Shown here one piece after another: positions 36,219 through 44,131 of a stretch of DNA of 64,000 nucleotides. The position numbers and the translations under genes were made by a program. Source of the DNA: UBA830 sp002295635 (GTDB lineage Bacteria; Pseudomonadota; Alphaproteobacteria; MPNO01; UBA830); the NCBI GenBank assembly GCA_002295635.1, contig DBHK01000008.1, positions 1 to 64,000 of the forward strand, written 5' to 3'. The notes under the pieces were generated by a model. The model did not search any database, had not been told where the DNA came from, and was given only the letters and a program-made list of their open reading frames with translations. Within the stretch, counting starts at the first letter, position 1; the number at the start of each line of letters is the position of its first letter.

Positions 36219-37391
36219 TCATGTCCGGGCATCGATGACCACCGGACCCTGTTTTATTTCTTCTTCGAATTTAATTTCGTCAACCGAAATCAATGTTTGG
36301 CTCTTGAACCGACGAGTAATTTCTTCCTTAACGTCATCACCACCGGCGCCCTCCAAAGCCAGTTCGAGGCGGTCACCACCGCCATCACCGGCTGACACCG
36401 TCAAACGGTAGCCACCGGTAGGGCCATCCAGACCCAGCAATACGCTGCGAATTTCCGAAGGGTATACCTTGACGCCCTTCACCTTGACCATTTCATCTGT
36501 GCGGCCAAACACAACACGGGGCAAGTTGACTGTACGGCCATGAACCGGCGCGGTGGTCTGTCGCACGGTTAGATCGCCAGTGCGGTAACGCAGCAATGGC
36601 TGCGCTTCCTTTTTCAAATGCGTCAGTACCAGCTCGCCCCGCTCACCATCGACGACCGGTACGCCTGTGCTTGGCTCAATCACCTCCGCATAAACAAGTT
36701 CATCGAAAATGTGCACCCCTTCGCCCCCGGGGAATGTACGCGCCACAGGCAGAAACTCAGACAGTGAGAATGAATCCACCAGCGCCGTGCTAGGCATCGC
36801 TGACCTCACCGCGCCATATAGCGTTGGGTTTCCAGTAAATGCCTCGCCGCCAGCGAAGAATACCTTGGGCGGCTTGAGCCCTGCCTCGATTAGTTTCAAC
36901 GAAAAAGACGGATTACCAGCTAGCACCGTAACACTGTGCTGGGCGCAGATCTCGACAGTTCGCTCAGCCTCTCCGGGGCCTATCGGAATACAAGCAACGC
37001 CATGGGCTTCCATTTGCGATTGATAAAATAATCCGGCTACGAACATATGATATCCGAAAGTCACTGCGCATACATCGCTAGACCCGATGCCGCAAGCGTC
37101 AAGATGAGAACGCGTTGCGGAAATCAGGTTGGCGATATCCCCTGCCGTCTGCATAACAGGTATCAGCGATGATCCCATCGGACTCAAATTGATACGGACT
37201 GGATCGATACCTCCGAATGCGCCGTAGCCTGGCTTGATCATTTCGGCAATTAGATCAGCGCGACTCATCAAAGGTATACTGGCTGCAAAGTCCGCGGGAC
37301 CGTCGAAACCTGACCGTACCCGCCCTTTATAAAAAGGATGTTTGGTTAGTTTATCAAGCTGATCATTCAGTGCCTCTTTCGGAAACGACAT
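36219..37391 (-). CDS. phenylacetate-CoA ligase-like protein lacking the usual P-loop
   Basis: The 390-residue protein aligns with PaaK-type AMP-forming ligases in its C-terminal two thirds: FAGGEAF, SLSE in place of YGxSE, GELVLTHLKKEAQPLLRYRTGDLT, and GRTDEMVKVKGVKVYPSEI, followed by a C-terminal ACT-like alpha/beta domain. The normally strict SSGTTGxPT P-loop is replaced by LSPMGSSLIPV. It may still activate an acid or may have lost adenylation. Translationally coupled to the ThDP enzyme gene (one-base overlap). A second PaaK-like gene lies at the end of the window. Confidence 0.85.
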   Translation of the reverse strand: MSFPKEALNDQLDKLTKHPFYKGRVRSGFDGPADFAASIPLMSRADLIAEMIKPGYGAFGGIDPVRINLSPMGSSLIPVMQTAGDIANLISATRSHLDACGIGSSDVCAVTFGYHMFVAGLFYQSQMEAHGVACIPIGPGEAERTVEICAQHSVTVLAGNPSFSLKLIEAGLKPPKVFFAGGEAFTGNPTLYGAVRSAMPSTALVDSFSLSEFLPVARTFPGGEGVHIFDELVYAEVIEPSTGVPVVDGERGELVLTHLKKEAQPLLRYRTGDLTVRQTTAPVHGRTVNLPRVVFGRTDEMVKVKGVKVYPSEIRSVLLGLDGPTGGYRLTVSAGDGGGDRLELALEGAGGDDVKEEITRRFKSQTLISVDEIKFEEEIKQGPVVIDART

Positions 37392-39142
37392 CAGCGAACC
37401 GCATCAGCCTTAGCGGCAGCATCGTCATACGTTGTATGAACGTTTATGACCGCCGTTCGTCCTTCATTATCGACTGCCTTCACTCCCCTTTCGAGGGCCG
37501 CCGGCAAGTCGTTAGGATCGTTCACTTCTTCACCGTAACCGCCAGAAGCTTCAACTATCTTATGGTAATCTGGAGCAGGCTCCAGATAGGTAAGCGGCGC
37601 CTGGTTAGCGGTCGATGCGGCACCTTCAGGATAGAGACCGAGAGTTGCTTTGCGAACTGATCCCCACATCTTATTATTTATAATCACGGTTAGGATCGGC
37701 AAGTCATAGGCGGCCGACACAAAGTGTGCCGGTGTCGGGTTGCCAAACATATAGGACCCATCGCCAACCACGTTCCAGATGCGCTTGTCTTTCTGGCCAA
37801 GCTTTACACCAATCCCTGCGCCAATCCCCCAACCGAGACCACCCGCGGGACCGGTGCCAAAAAATGTGCCGGGTTTTTTCAATCCGAGATTGGGCAGCGC
37901 CAATTGAGATTCCGAGACTAGTATATCGTCTTCTTCTTTAAGCTGGCCAATGCAATGTGCCACCCAAGCGTTATCCATAGCCGCCCCTCCCGAGGCGATT
38001 CTTTCAACACTTACCTGATTGTTTGCGACCTGTTCCGCCTTTATTTCTTTGATCCTTTTGCGGCGCTGTTGGATTCTATCCTTGGCTGATTTCTCGCGCT
38101 GCGCCATCGCTTCCTCAAGTTGCGGCAGAGCGTTAACGGCATTGGCGCGGATTCCAAGATCACACGGAAACCCACGAACCGGATAGTTCTCGTAGAGAGG
38201 ATCTGCGCCGAGGTGAACGACCTTTGCATCAGGGTTAAGGTGATGAAGAGAAGGGATCCATGGTACATCGCAATCTAGCACCAACACAGCATCTACAGTC
38301 GGCAGATGCGCCCCGGGTTCATAACCTAAATGCATGGGATGGTCAGATGCGATATTCACATATCGTGGGCGGTAGGTGATCACGGGTAGCGCAAACCTCT
38401 CGGCGAGAGACTCTAGGGCGGGCACAGCAGCGCGGTTCTGCCCCATACTAGCAGTTATGATTAAAGGATTTTCGGCAACGGAGAGGATCTCTGCCGCCTC
38501 GTCCAAAGCGTTTGGGTCTGGGGCAGCGCCTTGGGCTGCGACACGCCGCGACGGCGACTGGTATGTGAATTCACCAGGTTTCTCAGCAAGAACTTCGCGT
38601 GGTAGCGAAAGGTAAACCGGTCCTCGCGGCTCCGTCATAGCTATATTAATAGCGCGGTCGACAATAGTCTCAATCTGTTTGGCATTGCGGAGTTCGTAGT
38701 CCCATTTGACCATTTCCCGGAGCGTCGATGCTTGGTCAAACATTTCCTGTCCCCAGTGAATAAATAGCGAGCGCGAACCATCAAAACCCTCCTCTGTCAG
38801 CGGGGTTCGACCCGATGTCATCAAGATCGGCACATTCTCACGTGCTGCGTTCATAATACCGCAAATCGCGTTAGCGGTGCCGACATTCACATGCACCATT
38901 ACCGCTGCCAGTCGGCCAGTCGCGATGTAATATCCGTGCGCCATAGAAACACCGAGGTTTTCATGTGGAACTGTCATTGGTGTTGGAGCACTACCCTCGC
39001 CGGTCAAAGACTTGGAAAGAGCTTCAATAATAGACGGAAAATCGGTACCGGCATTGCCGAACAAGTAATCAACTCCCCGGTCCTTCAATAACGTCAGATA
39101 CGCCTCCGCCGCGCTATCCACGTTTATGGTCTTGGCTGGCAT
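37391..39142 (-). CDS. ThDP-dependent enzyme (benzoylformate decarboxylase/acetolactate synthase-like)
   Basis: The 583-residue protein has the N-terminal Pyr domain with PHENLGVSMAHGYYIATGR (catalytic Glu), a central domain, and the C-terminal ThDP motif starting at VVGDGSYMFG and ending at IINNKMWGSV. The closest functional groups are acetolactate synthases, benzoylformate decarboxylases and 2-hydroxyacyl-CoA lyases, which act on 2-oxo acids or form C-C bonds. It is the first gene of the operon and so likely defines the entry substrate, perhaps an aromatic or branched 2-oxo acid (inference). Confidence 0.9.
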   Translation of the reverse strand: MPAKTINVDSAAEAYLTLLKDRGVDYLFGNAGTDFPSIIEALSKSLTGEGSAPTPMTVPHENLGVSMAHGYYIATGRLAAVMVHVNVGTANAICGIMNAARENVPILMTSGRTPLTEEGFDGSRSLFIHWGQEMFDQASTLREMVKWDYELRNAKQIETIVDRAINIAMTEPRGPVYLSLPREVLAEKPGEFTYQSPSRRVAAQGAAPDPNALDEAAEILSVAENPLIITASMGQNRAAVPALESLAERFALPVITYRPRYVNIASDHPMHLGYEPGAHLPTVDAVLVLDCDVPWIPSLHHLNPDAKVVHLGADPLYENYPVRGFPCDLGIRANAVNALPQLEEAMAQREKSAKDRIQQRRKRIKEIKAEQVANNQVSVERIASGGAAMDNAWVAHCIGQLKEEDDILVSESQLALPNLGLKKPGTFFGTGPAGGLGWGIGAGIGVKLGQKDKRIWNVVGDGSYMFGNPTPAHFVSAAYDLPILTVIINNKMWGSVRKATLGLYPEGAASTANQAPLTYLEPAPDYHKIVEASGGYGEEVNDPNDLPAALERGVKAVDNEGRTAVINVHTTYDDAAAKADAVR

Positions 39143-39348
39143 AGCTTCCTCTAATCTCTTGTTTATTCCAATCGGATAGCATGGACGACGACGCTGATCT
39201 AGGCCAAGTCTACAGACAATGAATGGTAAGACCTGAGTTCAGGATCGAAGGACAAAATTCCAAAACCGATTCTATTCATTATCAAAAAAGCTTGGTCGCT
39301 GAGATTAGCGATGCCGATTTGATGGCCGCATGCTAAACCAGCCTCAGA
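39143..39348. other. divergent promoter region
   Basis: This 206-base region separates the seven-gene minus-strand operon from an MFS carrier gene. It is A+T rich near 39260-39300 but I see no unambiguous promoter pair or operator. Regulation of both units from here is expected from position alone. Confidence 0.4.
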
Positions 39349-40494
39349 ATGGCTTCACGTTTTTCCCTTTATTATGCCGCTATTTTCCTGGTTATCGGCA
39401 TTCACCTACCCTTCTGGCCGGCCTGGCTCGAATTCCGTGGACTTGATCCTTCGGAAATCAGCTTGATCCTGTCTGTAGGAGTTTGGATACGAGCCTTCGC
39501 CAACCCCATTATTACCCATTTCGCTGACCGGTCTGGCGCTCATAAAAATATAATCCTGATCTCCGCTGGTGGTGCAGTAATCGCATATGGATTGTTCGGT
39601 ATCGCGGACAGTTTCTGGACGGTATTTTGCATCAATATTTTGGCAAGCGCCATGTTCATGGCACTGATTCCCCTAGGCGAAAACATGGCATCCCGGGCTT
39701 CGGTCGAACACGGGTTCGATTACGGCCGGGTGCGTCTTTGGGGGTCGATAACATTTATTGTTGCTTCCTATACCGCCGGCTGGGCGGTGGAACAAACGGG
39801 GGATGGTGCGATTCTTTGGATGATCGTTGTTGCCATGCTGGCAGCGTTCGTCTCCGGTTTTGGTCTACCTGAACGATCTACCCGAGATTTTGAAAAAATT
39901 ACCACCGTGCAGTTTCCAGCTTTTGAACTTATCCGCCGGAAGCGTTTTCTATTATTTGTCATCGCGGTAAGTCTGCTTCAATCTAGCCATGCCGTCTTAT
40001 ATGTCTTCGGAACGATTCACTGGCGTTCGGCAGGGATATCAGATGCGGTAATTGGCGCGCTTTGGGCTGAGGGAGTGCTCGCCGAGATTATCCTCTTCGC
40101 GTTTTCTGGCGCCGTTGTTTCTAGGACAAGCCCTGTCCAACTAATGTGGATTGCCGCGACCGCTGGAATTATTCGTTGGTCTGTCCTTGCAGCCACCACC
40201 GACCTAACGGCTCTATTCGCGACCCAGTGGCTGCACGGTTTGACCTTTGGCGCCGCACATCTGGCGGCGATACATTACATGCTGCAAACGGTGCCTAAAC
40301 ACCTGTCGGCTTCGGCACAGGGCCTTTATTCGGGTTTTGCTACCGGACTAGTCATGGGACTAACGATGCTAGTAACCGGATGGCTTTACGAAGATTATGG
40401 TGGAGGGGCATTTTATGCGATGATTGCGTTATCAGCCGCTGGTGGCGCAACCGGCATTTTTCTTGCCGGGAACACAAAAGATGACACAATTTAG
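39349..40494 (+). CDS. HcaT-like MFS transporter (3-phenylpropionate permease group)
   Basis: The 381-residue membrane protein starts with SLYYAAIFLVIGIHLPFWPAWLEFRGLDPSEI and contains YGRVRLWGSITFIVAS, both typical of the PPP/HcaT and LacY-related branch of the MFS. Members carry phenylpropionate and similar aromatic acids by proton symport. It is divergent from an operon with a benzoylformate-decarboxylase-like and a PaaK-like enzyme, so it may import the operon's aromatic substrate (inference). Confidence 0.87.
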   Translation: MASRFSLYYAAIFLVIGIHLPFWPAWLEFRGLDPSEISLILSVGVWIRAFANPIITHFADRSGAHKNIILISAGGAVIAYGLFGIADSFWTVFCINILASAMFMALIPLGENMASRASVEHGFDYGRVRLWGSITFIVASYTAGWAVEQTGDGAILWMIVVAMLAAFVSGFGLPERSTRDFEKITTVQFPAFELIRRKRFLLFVIAVSLLQSSHAVLYVFGTIHWRSAGISDAVIGALWAEGVLAEIILFAFSGAVVSRTSPVQLMWIAATAGIIRWSVLAATTDLTALFATQWLHGLTFGAAHLAAIHYMLQTVPKHLSASAQGLYSGFATGLVMGLTMLVTGWLYEDYGGGAFYAMIALSAAGGATGIFLAGNTKDDTI

Positions 40495-40497
40495 CCC

Positions 40498-40686
40498 TCA
40501 GTGCCCCTGTTCTTCATGGTCAAGCGTTGTACGGATGAGAAAAAATACAAATAATACGGCGAACAAAAACACCGCTAGTCCACCATAATAACCAAGACCA
40601 TGTCCCGCATTCGAGGAGACAAACAGTCCCCCAATTCCCATAACGGCAGTAAAAAAACCCAGAACCCAGTTTGAAAAATTTGTCAT
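40498..40686 (-). CDS. small two-helix membrane protein of unknown function
   Basis: A 62-residue product with two hydrophobic segments (WVLGFFTAVMGIGGLFV and YYGGLAVFLFAVLFVFFLI) and a short charged tail ending EEQGH. I do not recognise a family. It is convergent with the MFS gene, its stop lying four bases away. The ATG at 40686 is chosen because the longer frame (to 40737) adds no membrane segment. It may be a real small protein but could also be spurious. Confidence 0.5.
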   Translation of the reverse strand: MTNFSNWVLGFFTAVMGIGGLFVSSNAGHGLGYYGGLAVFLFAVLFVFFLIRTTLDHEEQGH

Positions 40687-40841
40687 CGTTCGTTTCGCTG
40701 TCGATACGTATGTTACGCCCAATAAATAGCCGTTCAAGCGCTCAGGTGCAACGATCTAAGGCGCCGCGTTCATGACCAGCACCCCCAAATCAGATTAGTA
40801 TGGACATCTCTACTTGATGGTTTCGTTGTAGCACAGAAATA

Positions 40842-42263
40842 TCATCTTAAACTGAGAAGAAAGCGCACAATTTTCTTCGTTTTTTCGCTGAATAATTTGG
40901 GCGTGTAAAAACTTCCAGCGGCGCGCTTGCTTACTTCGCCTAGCGTCGGATAGGGAATGATCAATCCGGCAATGGTACCAATCTTCATCTTATTCTTGAT
41001 CGGTAGGATCCACAGCTGAATCAATTCGCCGGCGCGAGTGCCAACAATAGACGCACCGACGACGACCCCCTTGGTCGTAGTTATGATCTTGGCGAGGCCA
41101 TCGACTTCTCCCTCAGTCCGTGCTCTGTCATTTTCAGAAAATGGGTGGCGCAGCACACGGATAGCGCTGTATTTCTCTCGCGCCTGTCTTTCGGTCAAGC
41201 CGACATGGGCCAGTTCTGGGTCTGTATAGGTGACCCGGGGCAGCGCTGAATAATTGACCTTTGCAGGCAAACCAAAAAGCGCGTTCCGTATGACCACGCC
41301 AGCGTGGTAACTGGCACTATGCGTGAAAGGGAAACTACCGACAGCATCACCAATAGCGAAAACCTTCTTGTTGGATGTTCTCAGGCGATCGTCAACCTTT
41401 ATGCCTCGCTCGGTGTATTCGATGCCCGCAACGTCCAAATTTAGGTCGGCTAGATCGGGTACTCGGCCGGAAACCACCAAAAGATCTGAGCCTTTTACGT
41501 ATTCCTCGGTTTCATTTTCACTGATCTTGATAGTAATCCCATCCGCGTCTCTCGTGACACCAAGAATCTCGATTTTTTCTCGGATAACGACACCTTCCCT
41601 TAACATGCGCATCCGCACAATCTCGCTAAGCTCAGGATCCTCGTTATTGAGCATTTTCTCAATCTCTAGGATGGTAACCTCGCATCCGAGTCTGCGATGC
41701 GCCTGGCCTAGCTCGCTGCCAATCGTACCGCCGCCGATAATCAACAGTTTTGGGGGTTTCTTGACTAAATCAAAGATTGTCTTGTTTGTCAGATACGGGA
41801 CGGTATCAAGACCTTCTATAAGTGGTGTATCTGTTTTCGATCCAGTCGAAACGACAACGCGTTTCGCTTTGACGATTGTATCATCCGCCTGAACTTCCGT
41901 CGGCCCAACGAATCTTCCGCGGGCTTCGATTACCCTGACCCCAAGGCCCTCGAATCGCTCGACGGAGTCATTATGCGCGATGGCATCTATTACCTTATGG
42001 ACGTGATCATGGACTTTCTGAAAATCAATATTAAGCTCGCCCGCCTCTATCCCAAATTTGCTAGCACCCATAACATTATAGGCCGCATTAGCGGCTGCGA
42101 TCATGGATTTGGACGGTACACATCCGTAATTAAGGCAATCCCCGCCCATTCGGTCGCCTTCGATAAGCACAACCTCGGCTCCCATTTGGGATGCGCCTGC
42201 TGCTACCGACAATCCGCCGGAACCGCCGCCGATAACACAGATGTCAGTGGTAATTTCCTTCAT
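40842..42263 (-). CDS. NAD(P)/FAD-dependent pyridine nucleotide-disulfide oxidoreductase
   Basis: The 473-residue protein has an FAD fingerprint IGGGSGGLSVAAGA, the redox-active CLNYGCVPSK, an NAD-binding GGGTIGSELGQAHRRLG, and the FAD motif FAIGDAVGS. The usual C-terminal His-Pro pair of lipoamide or mercuric reductases (HPTLSE) is here PYPTLGE, so it is neither a standard dihydrolipoamide nor glutathione reductase. It overlaps the TVP38/TMEM64 gene by four bases; the two families are often neighbours. The substrate is unknown. Confidence 0.88.
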   Translation of the reverse strand: MKEITTDICVIGGGSGGLSVAAGASQMGAEVVLIEGDRMGGDCLNYGCVPSKSMIAAANAAYNVMGASKFGIEAGELNIDFQKVHDHVHKVIDAIAHNDSVERFEGLGVRVIEARGRFVGPTEVQADDTIVKAKRVVVSTGSKTDTPLIEGLDTVPYLTNKTIFDLVKKPPKLLIIGGGTIGSELGQAHRRLGCEVTILEIEKMLNNEDPELSEIVRMRMLREGVVIREKIEILGVTRDADGITIKISENETEEYVKGSDLLVVSGRVPDLADLNLDVAGIEYTERGIKVDDRLRTSNKKVFAIGDAVGSFPFTHSASYHAGVVIRNALFGLPAKVNYSALPRVTYTDPELAHVGLTERQAREKYSAIRVLRHPFSENDRARTEGEVDGLAKIITTTKGVVVGASIVGTRAGELIQLWILPIKNKMKIGTIAGLIIPYPTLGEVSKRAAGSFYTPKLFSEKTKKIVRFLLSLR

Positions 42264-43150
42264 TCTTTTGAAACCTTATTTATCAGGGCAACTATTAAGG
42301 AATACAGGCGGCCTTTCCGTCCTCGTAGTTTTTTGTAGACTATTGGAATACAGGCGAGGAATACCAGCCCGACAAGGGGTGCAAAGAAATTCGGTTCGAA
42401 GACAATATCAATTTTGAAATCCTCGTCGGCATCGAGCAGCGTGCCAGCGCCATTACCAACCATTGTATACACGAATGCTCCCGGGATTATTCCAAAGAAT
42501 GTCCCGACCGTGTAGGTTCGCAGACCAACCCCAAGTAAGGCGGGAACTAAATTGACCAGCCAAAATGGAAAAATAGGAACGAGCCGGAGGATCAGAAGAT
42601 AGCTCATCTCATTTTCTTGGAACCCCAACTCCATGAGTTTCATGGTGGGGTAGGCCTTAGCCCGCAACATCTCTCTGAGAGCGTGTCTCGCCACAAGGAA
42701 AACTATCACAGCCCCAATCGTTGCTCCGATCACAACATAAAGGGTGCCAAGATATGGGCCAAACATGAAGCCGCCAGCAATGCTTATAAAAACGGCACCA
42801 GGAATCGAGATAGCCACAACCAGCGCGTAAACCAACACGAATATGACTACAGTCAAGATCCCGTGATTCACGACCCACACTTTCAATATTTCCCTGTGCA
42901 TTTTCAGGGCATTAAGGGAGATATACTTGTCTAGATCTATCACGATGAATACAGTTAGAGCTGTCACTAAAAGTGCCAGCAACACAACTCGGACAACAGA
43001 AACGCCCAACTTCTTTTTACGACTTAGGGTACCGCGATCACTCATTTCGGCCATTCTACGCCCAGTAACGAACTTCCTGTACTTCAATTCTCGTTCGAAG
43101 ACCCCGCAGCGGCCAAAGTCCTCGCCATACAATTTATCCATAGCCGGCAT
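42260..43150 (-). CDS. TVP38/TMEM64 (SNARE-associated/DedA-like) membrane protein
   Basis: The 296-residue protein has about six hydrophobic segments, with PGAVFISIAGGFMFGPYLGTLYVVIGATIGA and LRLVPIFPFWLVNLVPALLGV, the hallmark pieces of VTT/TVP38 proteins. In other organisms this family is implicated in lipid scrambling. AAGGGCG before the ATG at 43150 supports that start, although ATGs at 43054 and 43045 would give the family's usual shorter N-terminus. It is coupled to the oxidoreductase gene. Confidence 0.88.
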   Translation of the reverse strand: MPAMDKLYGEDFGRCGVFERELKYRKFVTGRRMAEMSDRGTLSRKKKLGVSVVRVVLLALLVTALTVFIVIDLDKYISLNALKMHREILKVWVVNHGILTVVIFVLVYALVVAISIPGAVFISIAGGFMFGPYLGTLYVVIGATIGAVIVFLVARHALREMLRAKAYPTMKLMELGFQENEMSYLLILRLVPIFPFWLVNLVPALLGVGLRTYTVGTFFGIIPGAFVYTMVGNGAGTLLDADEDFKIDIVFEPNFFAPLVGLVFLACIPIVYKKLRGRKGRLYSLIVALINKVSKE

Positions 43151-43263
43151 ATAACGCCCTTACAGGGATGCCTAGGTTCTTTTAAGTAACAAAGACAATT
43201 AACACGACCAAGAAATTATCCCGGGGCTTTGTTTGAGGGTTTTCGGGAAATGTCTTAGTTTCG

Positions 43264-43292
43264 TTGACTTGGAAGGCTTGAAACTCTATACA
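43264..43292 (+). promoter_or_regulatory. sigma70-like promoter of the rpmH operon
   Basis: TTGACT (43264-43269) and TATACA (43287-43292) are separated by exactly 17 bases, a near-consensus pair. The rpmH start codon follows 40 bases after the -10. A strong promoter is expected for a ribosomal protein gene. Confidence 0.75.
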
Positions 43293-43331
43293 CCGGGCCA
43301 GTTTTCGACCTGATTAAAGCCGGAGAAAGCC

Positions 43332-43466
43332 TTGAAACGTACATTTCAGCCCAGCGTCCTCGTACGCAAACGCCGGCACGGCTTTCGCGCGCGCAAGCAA
43401 ACTGTCGGTGGTCGCCGGGTTTTGGCCCGGCGTCGCGCCCGGGGTCGTAAGCGTCTCTCCGCCTGA
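43332..43466 (+). CDS. rpmH: 50S ribosomal protein L34
   Basis: A 44-residue, arginine- and lysine-rich protein reading KRTFQPSVLVRKRRHGFRAR after the start, ending in RGRKRLSA, the full L34 family sequence at its usual length. It starts with TTG, with GGAGAAAG about five bases upstream. It sits in the 50S subunit near the exit tunnel region. It is the first gene of the rpmH-rnpA-yidD-yidC-engB-argB series. Confidence 0.96.
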   Translation: MKRTFQPSVLVRKRRHGFRARKQTVGGRRVLARRRARGRKRLSA

Positions 43467-43479
43467 CTGAGTAGGCGCG

Positions 43480-43869
43480 ATGGTGGAGCGCCTCAAATCT
43501 CGGCGGCAGTTTATTAGAGTCGCCGCGGAACAAAACAAATGGGTGACCCCTGGAATGGTGCTTCAGGCAGCCCCCCAGCCGCTTGATGACTGGGCAGAAT
43601 TTGGCGGGCCACGCTACGGACTTACGGTAAGCAAACGTGTTGGAAATGCCGTGATCCGCAACCGCGCGCGCCGACGTCTACGGATGGTCGCTGAGGAGAT
43701 ACTCCCGGGTGCGGCAGAAACAGGATACGATTATGTCCTGATAGGGCGAAAAGCAACACCTTCGCGTGATTTTGCGGCCCTGAGAAAGGATCTTAAAACA
43801 GGTCTCGAGAAACTCGGAATGTCGCGGGAGCTGAGAAATTACAACGATGCCCGAAACAAAGGGCAATAG
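43480..43869 (+). CDS. rnpA: ribonuclease P protein component
   Basis: The 129-residue basic protein is the protein subunit of RNase P, which matures tRNA 5' ends with the rnpB RNA. It has RLKSRRQFIRV at the N-terminus and the signature RYGLTVSKRVGNAVIRNRARRRLR, the RNR motif. It starts 13 bases after rpmH. rnpB itself is not in the window. Confidence 0.96.
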   Translation: MVERLKSRRQFIRVAAEQNKWVTPGMVLQAAPQPLDDWAEFGGPRYGLTVSKRVGNAVIRNRARRRLRMVAEEILPGAAETGYDYVLIGRKATPSRDFAALRKDLKTGLEKLGMSRELRNYNDARNKGQ

Positions 43870-43882
43870 GTAACGGGACGGT

Positions 43883-44128
43883 ATGGATCAACTTAAACGA
43901 CTTCTTGGCTTTATGCTGATATGTCTCGCCCGCGGATATCAGTTACTGGTTTCACCTTGGCTACCGCAAACATGCCGTTTTCATCCAACCTGCTCAGGTT
44001 ACACGATCGAGTCGATCCGTAAATTCGGGGCTGTCAGCGGCGGATGGCTGGCATTAAAAAGGATTGGCAGGTGTCACCCGTGGGGTGGTAGCGGGTACGA
44101 TCCAGTACCCGAGAAAGATAGGCGCTAG
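43883..44128 (+). CDS. yidD: membrane protein insertion efficiency factor YidD
   Basis: An 81-residue protein with a hydrophobic N-terminus and the YidD pattern RGYQLLVSPWLPQTCRFHPTCSGYTIE, including its conserved cysteines, and RCHPWGGSGYDPVP. It assists YidC-dependent membrane insertion. It begins 13 bases after rnpA and ends 3 bases before yidC. Confidence 0.95.
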   Translation: MDQLKRLLGFMLICLARGYQLLVSPWLPQTCRFHPTCSGYTIESIRKFGAVSGGWLALKRIGRCHPWGGSGYDPVPEKDRR

Positions 44129-44131
44129 ATC

